From Erythroxylum novogranatense (lineage: Eukaryota; Streptophyta; Magnoliopsida; Malpighiales; Erythroxylaceae), in assembly GCA_029891385.1 (NCBI GenBank), contig CM057228.1:68587523-68651522 (forward strand): a stretch of DNA of 64,000 bases, written 5' to 3'. This document shows positions 55,449-64,000 of the stretch, one piece after another (within the stretch, counting starts at the first letter, position 1; the number at the start of each line of letters is the position of its first letter). Under the pieces are notes generated by a model that was not told the DNA's origin, searched no databases, and saw only the letters and a list, made by a program, of their open reading frames with translations. Both the position numbers and the translations under genes were made by a program.

Positions 55449-58043
55449 GTGAGGAATGATGTTTGGTTTTATGCTTTTGGTAGTTTGATGCATTTATGGA
55501 GATCCTTTAAGCACTTATTTGATCATGAAAGTGGTAGTTTTGCATAGGTTTAATGCATGCTTGTGTTAGGGAATTGGGTATGGTAGTTAAAGAAGGTGAA
55601 AGAGATGTTAATGATGTTATGATGTTTAAATGAATGGAAATAAAATCTGGAAATTGTGTATGTGAGTGCTGCTAACTTATGTATAAACATGTAAGTAAAT
55701 GTTGTGATTAGTTTGTGGTTGAATTAGTGGTAGAAATGGATGTTTAGTGATGGGTTATAGGTATTAGAAGTGGTAGGAGTTAGGTTAATGTGGAAAGCTG
55801 GAAAATGCACCTTTGACCTATTGTAATGTTTTGATCATAACTAATTGTGTAGATGTGCAAATGAGGCAAGGTTTGTTCCCAATGAAACTTTGGGATGTTG
55901 GCTTCAATTTAGTGTGAAATAGGTATTGTTAAATTGTAATTTTAGAAGGTCGAAAATTTCCATGGAAAATATCTGTTTTGGGGTCTATGAACAGTACCCG
56001 TATTTATGACTTAATTAGTTTGGTGATTTTTCTGAATTAATTGGTATGGAATTTTGGAAATTGGTCTTCATGAAAGTTGTAGAATATTGAGTTATCTTTC
56101 CATTGCCACTGATTTTGCAATTTTTCGATAAGTATAGTAGGAGTTATGGACTGATAACTACGGACAGTTTTTATGCATGAGTGAAACCTAGTTGGATTAG
56201 CAGATTTGGTGTACATTCTGTTTTGAAGTAATTTTAGTAATTTTTGTGGACTGAACTGGTTTTAGGGATCTACTGAAGAGTTCTAGATGACACATTGATC
56301 TTGAAATTGATATATGGCTTATAATTTTTGCGAATCAGATATGGGAGATATGGAATTTCAAAAGCTGAACCTACATTGTGATGTTAAGTGCTGATTAGGT
56401 CAGAAACTTGCTTAACATATTTGAAACTGTTAGAGGCTGAATAGGAGTTTGGTTATTTCAGGAAGAATTGAAGTTTGAGGATTTATCTTTCCAGGGATAT
56501 AAAGTTCTGATTTTTCTAACTTGTGTACAGGGAGTTATGCTTGTTATAAGTTTACTGCTCAAATTGAATGATTTCAGGGACAGAAACATTGAGTGAATTA
56601 ATTGACTTGTTTACCAATGGAATTTGATTTTGGGTTGTCATGAAAGTTATAGATAACATGGTGATCTTGATGAGCATATTTATTGTGTAATTGTTGACTG
56701 AAGAATTGGAGAGTTACTGAATTTGAAACATACTGCCCTGTTTTGATAGGTTTTGAGTGGGCAGTAGGTTTGAGTGGGTTTTTAACACCCTTAGGGGTGA
56801 AATTGATTTTTATGGTCTTCATGAAACTTGTAGAGGGTTTCATTATCTTTCCAACAAGGTATAGTGTGCATTTTTTTGAAATGTGTAGAAAGAGTTATGG
56901 GTGTTGGAAGTTTGGTTGGAAATCAGAAAATAAAGGAGGAAATAAGAATTATATATATAAATAGAAATTGTTTAGTTTTGGTTTCTTTCGTGAATAACTT
57001 TTCCGTCCGACGTCCGATTGACCTGATTCTTGAGGCATCGGATACATAGAATATTTAATTTCATTTTGTGAGAAATTGAGAATTTTTAGATGGGAAATTG
57101 ACGTGGCCCTGGGTAACAGAGCCTTTAATCACTGTTTTGTTTTAATTGAGGACCTATAGAGATCCGAATTGCGCACCGTCAACGCCTATGGATTCCTAAT
57201 TTTTGAATAGAATTTTTTTTGGGAAAATATTGGATTAGGGCCGGGATTGCCATGAACATGCATTATACACATTTTACTGATTTCATGTGCATTGTTTAGT
57301 CATTTATACCAATGGTAATGGTTATTCATTTAACTTGCTATAGAGGCTCAAGTGGACCATCGTTCCACAGACTTGGCAGAGACTTCCCGGCGCTAGCGTG
57401 GAAGTTATTAGGTGAGTAACCTAGTTGGTTATTCCAATCTATGTGTTAACTGTGATTTGATTGCCCTAGGGGATTACGTGGATTATAAGCGTGATTTGAT
57501 TGCCTACGGGATTACGTGGATTATATGTGGCATTACCGATCGTGATTTACATGAGGCAACCTGTCTTATTGGACTGAATATTGACCGTGAAATATCATGT
57601 TTATTGATATGGACCATGTGCATTCATGCACCAATGCATCGATCGTTAAAAGGAAAATTGTGAACCGAGACGCCATCAGATCGAACCGAGCCTAGAGCTC
57701 GATATATCGAATCGAGCCTCGAGCTCGACGGAGATAATTCTCCCAGCACGCCGTCTATCTTGATCATTGTTATGCGCCGGTCACAATCTGAAATGAACTG
57801 GAAAAGAGTCACATGTGCATTGCATCTCGGATGAATAATTGGCAATGTTTTGACTGGTTCTTTATTTACTGTTCTGAGATCTGTATACTGTAATTGTACT
57901 GTGATTGTTTCAATCGTGTGTTTTGTGTAATTATGGAATGAGTACTGTATCATGCTTATGTGATGCATGAATTGGGAGAACCATCGATGATGGTTTCTCA
58001 CTGAGTTCGCAAAACTCACCCAAAATTTGCAATTATTTTTCAG
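55449..58043 (+). other. candidate leader intron in LTR F
   Basis: Donor-like TTAAG/GTGAGGA and acceptor-like AATTATTTTTCAG/GACTT, 2,595 bases; here the array lies within the interval. A weaker case than B, D and E because the donor is GTGAGG and the tract upstream is not purine-rich. Confidence 0.35.
56069..57020 (+). repeat. approximately 181-bp array in LTR F, five units
   Basis: Cores (CATGAAAGTTGTAG or variants) near 56069, 56272, 56459, 56639 and 56820: spacings 203, 187, 180 and 181, closely like D. Ends with TTCCGTCCGACGTCCGATTG (57000). The copy in the 3' LTR starts at 63489. Confidence 0.88.
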
Positions 58044-58406
58044 GACTTAGAAGAATACCCCGTTAGGCAACGGGCGTATGACATTTGCTGGTTGAGGAAG
58101 CAGAGAAGTGGTCGGGATCAATTCACGTCTGTCTTAGTGTATTTCTATTCTTGGACTTTTGTATTACTGATGTGAGCAATTTGTAAAGTTAACAGATTGA
58201 AATTAATTGTAATTATAAAAAGGGCCCTAAGGCCATTGAATTGTTTTTCCGCATAAATGATAATATGTGTGAGTATGTGTTAAAAAAAAAATTTCATGCT
58301 GAGTTTTGACTGAGTGATGTAGCACGCCACCCTTGCGGGGCGCGGACTCGGATATCACCATCGATGTCAGGTTCGGGTCTTGCGGGAGTGGGGTGTTACA
58401 TTTAGG

Positions 58407-58420
58407 TGGTATCAGAGCCC
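58407..58420 (+). other. primer binding site of F
   Basis: TGGTATCAGAGCCC, a full match to the usual initiator tRNA-Met site, six bases after the LTR. Confidence 0.93.
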
Positions 58421-61400
58421 AGAAGTACGATTGTACATGGGCATTCTGAAATTTGTGTCAAGTCACATGCATCCAAGTCATGTCACGGCAGATAGTGACA
58501 ACTGATCCCTAGTTCAGTATGTGAGTCACATGCATGAGCATGTATCAGTCGATTAAGCGGTTAGAAATAGTGAGGGAAATAATGATATGTTGGAATGCGA
58601 TAAAAGAAAGTTGTGAACATAGTAGGTTGAGAAAAAGTGTATGGTTCGATCTGGCAAATGAACATTTAGTGTATCGATATTGGTGGATATACGATGAAAT
58701 ACAATATGAGAGTGATACTGAGATATGTCCTTGATTGTAGGATAGACATAAAAATAGACTTGTGGATTGATAGAGGACTTGATAGGAAAGACAAGAGTGA
58801 AAGTGTTTAAAGTGGAAGAAATTGAAATGTTTGCCATTGGGATTGATTATCGAAATGAGAATTTAATGGGTATTGGTGGATGTACCTTGATATACAATAT
58901 TAGCGTTATACTGGGTATCCCCTTGGAGGTGGAATAGATTGAAATAGTTGCAAATTGATAGAGGAAAACAGAAAGATGACAGATTTGGTAAGATTGAAAG
59001 TGTATCAACTTAGTAGATGAAAGAGTGGTCAAGGTTCAGTTGATTTGCCTAAGTGAATACATACTAGATTACGGGAACACAACCCCCGATAAGTGAAATT
59101 TATTGCTTAACTTGTCTCATTATACGTGGAAAAGGTAGGAGAAGTAACTAGAGAGTTACGGATGATCGTGACGTATAAAATTCAATATAAGTTGGAATGA
59201 GAAATGAAAGTGCCTATAGTGATTAATTGGGAAAGAGTGAGACTGTTAATGATGTTATCATAGGTAATGAGCTTGAGGGAATAAAAGAGGGACATGAGTA
59301 TAGCAAGGTTTTCTTTTTTCCTGATTGAAAATAAATTGATGAGTACATTTTCAAATAGATGTGATGATTATAGTGATTTATTGGGAATGAATTAAAATTG
59401 TTACATGTTGAGGACTTGACCATGATATAATCCTCACGAGTGAGGATAGGTGCAAAGAAAGAGAGTATTGTGTATCCTAGTGTAAGTGATTAATTGGTAT
59501 ATCGATGCAATGATTTTGCTAGTGCGGACCTAAATGAACAGTATTAAAAAGGATGTTCGGATTATATGGATTCTGGCATAGATTGGTCTACATGGGATAT
59601 AGTGTATAGTTGAAAATTGAGTTCCTGTAGTATTGAGAATGACTGACAAGAAATGTGATGACTGTGATGTTGAGAAATTTACTTGAATTGGATTAAGTTA
59701 ATCGAATGATTAAATTGAATAATGATTAATGCAAGGACAGTATAGAGATAAATTTGAAATGAATTATAAGTTAAATTTGGAATCTTAATTCTAGCGAGAG
59801 ACAAGCGTAAGAAAAAAAAATGCTTCCATTATGATGACGAGATAAAATATTGATTGAACATCGAGGAATATTGATTGTGAATATGAGGAAAATACCAGTT
59901 TGAGTATAATTGTGTAATGACGTTCTGAAAGTACGAAATTGATATGATGAATGTTTAGTCAATTTAGGCAGTGTTCTATCGTAAATAAATTGGGTTATGT
60001 GGAGAAGTCAGGATAAAGGAACATGTGTCAGAATATAGCCGATGGAACTGAGAAAATTATAAGAAAATCGTTCCTCATTGGAGACATTTTGATATTTAAA
60101 AAGTTATACGAATTGATCACGGGTATAAGGGATTTAGGATTGTACTTGTTTGAGATGACAATGCCACGATAGTAGGGTGCTAATGAAAAGTAAAGTGTCT
60201 TGATTGTAGTCATATTGGAGAATGACTAAGATCATCAATGAGCGATCGAATGCATTTGAAAAGTGAAGAAGATAAATCGGCACGCTTGAGGAAATTGTAT
60301 ATTATGCGAGTTTCATAAGAGTGAATTTGACCTTAATTGAATAAATAGGGGATGAAGCATTATTCGAACGTGGCATATTGAGAGACTTAATGAAAATTGA
60401 GGTATTGGGAAAATGCGAAATTGTAAGAATGTATATCGTGGAATTTGAAGATTTATTTTGAAATTGGGTATAGACTGGATATGTCCAGAAATGGTTAAAG
60501 ATCAAAATTAATTGAGGAAAATGTGTGAATCAAATGATAGATGACTGTGAAAGAGACATTTGGAGATTTTGTAATATGTACAGAAATGTCTCAGTAAAGG
60601 TTATACTGCAATCTGATGAAACTATGTAAAGTGATTTTTGTACCTAAAGACAAGTATAACTTTATGGGCTATATCGTGATTGACAAATTGAAATTTGATG
60701 TCTTGAAAATCGCTTTGAAATTGAAGGTGTCTATGACTGGGTAGGACAATAGTGATTGAGTTATGTTGTGAAATTGGAAGATTTGAATAGGGTTATATGA
60801 TTGAGTATTTTCCTAGCAGAATTTGGGTTGAAATTCAAAGTATGGAATAGGAAATTCAAATGAGATGATCGCAATTTTAGTGATAGGGTTATGATTGTGT
60901 TACCGAGTGTAAACTGTCGAGCTAACAAAAAGGGGCTAAACGGAAAGACTTTTCGCTATTGGAATTCCGAAACTGGTGTGTATAAAAAAGATTTGGTAAA
61001 ACCCAAATTGAGGACTTAAAATGTGCGAACCTTATAAAAGAATTGTGAATGAATCCAAATTTTGAGTGAATGATCTTTAGAATTGAAGTAAGTGATATGG
61101 ACGATTTCACTAAAGAAACTGTTAGAGAAAACATAAGAAACAATCGAAGCTTTATGTTCTAGTAAGAGTATTGAAAGAGTAATTGAAAGGTTGGAATGGG
61201 AAATCAAATGATTATAAGTGAATGATGATATGTGTGATTAACCAACAGGTATTTTGGAGTTCATGGGGAATATGAGATTGATGTATAGTGCAGGTGATTG
61301 TGGCATGACAATCATTATATTGGTAGCAGATAGTGTATAAGGGGTCTTACTGTCCAAAAAGAAATCGTTATCCCTATATTATGTGATCAAGGCAAGAAAG

Positions 61401-61944
61401 TGATAGGTTAAAAAAAAAATTTAAGATGGTGACAATGAATCGAATTGATTCACACTGAGGTTACAAATGTCATGAGATTTGTGTTTTGATAATAACGAAA
61501 TCTGATAAGCGATAAATGAAATATTTTGAAAGGTATGACCTCGGCAAAAAGGTATTTAGATGGAAAATAAAGGTGTAGTTAAAAGAAATTGAATTCGTAA
61601 TAAGGGGCCTCTATGCGATTGTGGTGTGAATAGAATTATGGATTGGAAAGTTAGGCTAAAAACCTAAAAGATGGTTCGGATTCACAAAGTGTTTCATAGA
61701 TGGAATTGGAAATATTGTTAGGATTCAAAATTTATGTTATTGATAGTGATGCTATTGAAAAGTGACAAATTGCGCATAATCATGAGAAAGCAGTAAAATA
61801 ATGGAAAGCTTGAGAAAGGGAAATAGAGTCATTGATTGTTTTGATCTCCGTTCACTGACCGAATGTGGTCGTGTAGCGAAATCAGTGGGAAACAGAGTGT
61901 GTTAATCGAAAAGAATCCCCTGCCTTCCTGATCAACCGTATATG
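58421..61944 (+). other. non-coding interior of F
   Basis: About 3.5 kb without a supported reading frame on either strand and no gag, protease, RT or integrase motif that I can find. Short frames here are chance. Composition is even and AT-rich, with many TTGAAATTG/GAAATTG words. Confidence 0.8.
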
Positions 61945-61982
61945 AAATTTCGCGAACGAAATTTTTATTAGGAGGGGAGAAT
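61945..61982 (+). other. hairpin and polypurine tract of F
   Basis: AAATTTCG-CGAA-CGAAATTT (61945-61964), then ATTAGGAGGGGAGAAT up to the LTR at 61983. Confidence 0.88.
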
Positions 61983-64000
61983 TGTAACATCCTGTCACCG
62001 ATGAGAAGGGTATTTTGGTAATTTGGGATGTGTTAGACGTATTGAATTAGAACTCGGCATGTGCATACAACATATAGCCTCTATGACTGATGATTGTTTT
62101 TCATATGCACATGGTAACATGCATTCATGACATTTTTCGGCTTAGGTTTCAAATTGAGACCTTTTGTGAAATTTATGGGATAGTTGTATTTGGAAAATTA
62201 TTTGGAGTGCGTCATAAATTATTTCCCATTTTTAGGGATTTATGAGAATTTTTCTGGAATTTTTCGGGGTTCTTGCCCGGATAGGAAAATTCAACCGACA
62301 ATTTGAGTGAGCCTTTTGTATTGAAAAGGATTGCCTAATGGCATGAGATTAGTGAATAAATAATTTTGGGAATTATGTTAGAGCCATGATTAGAGCTTAA
62401 GTGGGATAAATGTTCTTAATTGATTGGATTAACTTATTTTGTCTTTTGTACCATTAAAAGCCAAGTGTCCCTCACATTTGTTCACTTTGTCTTCTTATAC
62501 TTATCATCTCGACATTCCCCATATGTGAAGTCAATAAATTACTTTTAAAAGATCAAATGGGGCTTGAGTTTTCCTTGTCATATCGACTCTCCCTTTAAGC
62601 AAAACAAAAGTTGGTTTGTTCTTCTCCTTCATCCAAACTTTGCTTGTCTCCTTCCTTGGTGTGCCTTTCTCCTTCTTGAAAGTTTCTTGCCCATCTCATA
62701 CAAGAAGGCTCTTCCATGTTTCTTGCTTGCCTCTCCTTATTCTCTACCAAGACCAAGCTCAAGCCTTGAGTTTGTTATGTTTATGATAACCGTGGGTGAG
62801 GTATCAAGGTTGGAAGTAGGGAGAGTTTGAAGACTTGGAGATTGATAGCTTGTAACTTGTTTAAGGTGAGGAATGATGTTTGGTTTTATGCTTTTGGTAG
62901 TTTGATGCATTTATGGAGATCCTTTAAGCACTTATTTGATCATGAAAGTGGTAGTTTTGCATAGGTTTAATGCATGCTTGTGTTAGGGAATTGGGTATGG
63001 TAGTTAAAGAAGGTGAAAGAGATGTTGTTAATGATGTTATGATGTTTAAATGAATGGAAATAAAATCTGGAAATTGTGTATGTGAATGCTGCTAACTTAT
63101 GTATAAACATGTAATTAAATGTTGTGATTAGTTTGTGGTTGAATTAGTGGTAGAAATGGATGTTTAGTGATGGGTTATAGGTATTAGAAGTGGTAGGAGT
63201 TAGGTTAATGTGGAAAGCTGGAAAATGCACCTTTGACCTATTGTAATGTTTTGATCATAACTAATTGTGTAGATGTGAAAATGAGGCAAGGTTTGTTCCC
63301 AATGAAACTTTGGGATGTTGGCTTCAATTTAGTGTGAAATAGGTATTGTTAAATTGTAATGTTAGAAGGTCGAAAATTTCCATGGAAAATGTCTGTTTTG
63401 GGGTCTGTGAACAGTACCCGTATTTATGACCTAATTAGTTTGGTGATTTTTCTGAATTAATTGGTATGGAATTTTGGAAATTGGTCTTCATGAAAGTTGT
63501 AGCATATTGAGTTAGCTTTCCATTGCCACTGATTTTTAAATTTTTCGATAAGTATAGTAGGAGTTATGGACTGATAACTACGGACTGTTTTTATGCATGA
63601 GTGAAACCCAGCTGGATTAGCAGATTTGGTGTACATTCTGTTTTGAAGTAATTTTAGTAATTTTTGTGGACTGAACTGGTTTTAGGGATCTACTGAAGAG
63701 TTCTAGATGACACATTGATCTTGAAATTGATATATGGCTTATAATTTTTGCGAATCAGATATGGGAGATATGGAATTTCAAAAGCTGAACCTACATTGTG
63801 ATGTTAAGTGCTGATTAGGTCAGAAACTTGCTTAACATATTTGAAACTGTTAGAGGCTGAATAGGAGTTTGGTTATTTCAGGAAGAATTGAAGTTTGAGG
63901 ATTTATCTTTCCAGGGATATAAAGTTCTGATTTTTCTAACTTGTGTACAGGGAGTTATGCTTGTTATAAGTTTACTGCTCAAATTGAATGATTTCAGGGA
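61983..64000 (+). repeat. 3' LTR of F, truncated by window end
   Basis: Repeats the 5' LTR from TGTAACATCC through the second to third array units. Small indels, for example TTTCTCCTTCTTGAAAG versus TTCTTCGAAAG, separate the copies. Confidence 0.95.

Larger units (their letters stand above)
54557..58400 (+). repeat. 5' LTR of F, 3,844 bp
   Basis: TGTAACATCCTGTCACC to GTGGGGTGTTACA, inverted TGTAACA/TGTTACA ends. Contents in order: CTTATACTTAT (55070), a pyrimidine-rich tract (55195-55330), donor-like TTAAG/GTGAGGA (55448/55449), approximately 181-bp array (56069-57020), a 39-bp direct repeat GTGATTTGATTGCC (57452, 57491), TCGAGCTCGA palindromes (57690-57730), AACTCACCC and TTTTTCAG (58010-58043), GC-rich tail. 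No gene. Confidence 0.94.
54557..64000 (+). mobile_element. LARD-like retrotransposon F (right end outside window)
   Basis: A 3,844-bp 5' LTR, a tRNA-iMet primer site, a 3,582-bp interior with no supported gene, hairpin and polypurine tract, then a 3' LTR that runs off the window. LTR of about 4 kb and non-coding interior of about 3.5 kb match the described LARD class. The interior end (AAATTTCGCGAACGAAATTT, purines) links it to gypsy elements. The LTRs are nearly identical over the shared 2 kb, making it one of the youngest insertions here. Confidence 0.93.

Noticed and set aside
54997..55547. Overlapping frames of 123 and 108 codons in LTR F
   Set aside because: They overlap in two frames, differ by indels in the 3' LTR (62564-62830) and show no domain; more likely untranslated leader.
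58421..61944. Many 60-70-codon minus-strand frames in the interior of F
   Set aside because: They are short, rich in Ile/Ser/Phe/Asn as expected from AT-rich DNA, and carry no retroelement motif.

Overview
The window reads as AT-rich, repeat-packed nuclear DNA of a flowering plant, probably a eudicot. The reasons are Ty1/copia and Ty3/gypsy polyprotein fragments, tRNA-iMet-type primer binding sites, a CACTA transposon end, and one plant-type ankyrin/PGG membrane-protein gene with a spliceosomal intron. There are no bacterial genes, rRNA or convincing tRNA genes. I cannot name the species.

Left block (1-16240) is a nest. A CACTA transposon end (to 16240) holds copia element K (11405-15523, minus). 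K holds copia element A (1-11404, minus, 3' end off the left edge). A is split by a solo giant LTR, B (1720-5654, minus, perfect 5-bp target duplication TATAT). Middle block (16241-21485) is the only host-gene island: a BDA1/ACD6-type ankyrin-PGG gene (16555-18002, minus) with a lost start and a frameshift, an unidentified reading frame, and an AAT microsatellite. From 21486 come a short-LTR copia relic J, CACTA-like debris, an Athila-like gypsy relic (24115-26400, minus) and degraded gypsy LTR/leader sequence (to 28724).

Right block (28725-64000) is a second nest, five levels deep: giant LTR E holds D (31551-39667, target duplication CAATA) and copia H (from 39752); H holds giant LTR G (from 44394); G holds copia A' (from 45936, same family as A); A' is cut by F (from 54557), a LARD-like element whose second LTR runs off the right edge.

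The coding parts are dead. What looks most interesting is non-coding. The giant LTRs (B, D, E, F and, in part, G; complete copies 3.3-4.3 kb) share modules: a degenerate array with a period near 181 bp, a TATA box followed by a splice-donor-like AAGGTRAG, a duplicated GGCTACAC segment, and an AGCTCACC-pyrimidine tract-CAG acceptor-like site. The array sits at different places relative to the others in different families. Copia elements A/A' and H also show a donor-like site in the LTR or leader and an acceptor just before gag, so a leader intron may be common to several element types here. Several families carry their own clusters of short palindromes. D and F keep a hairpin just before the polypurine tract with a compensatory base-pair change.
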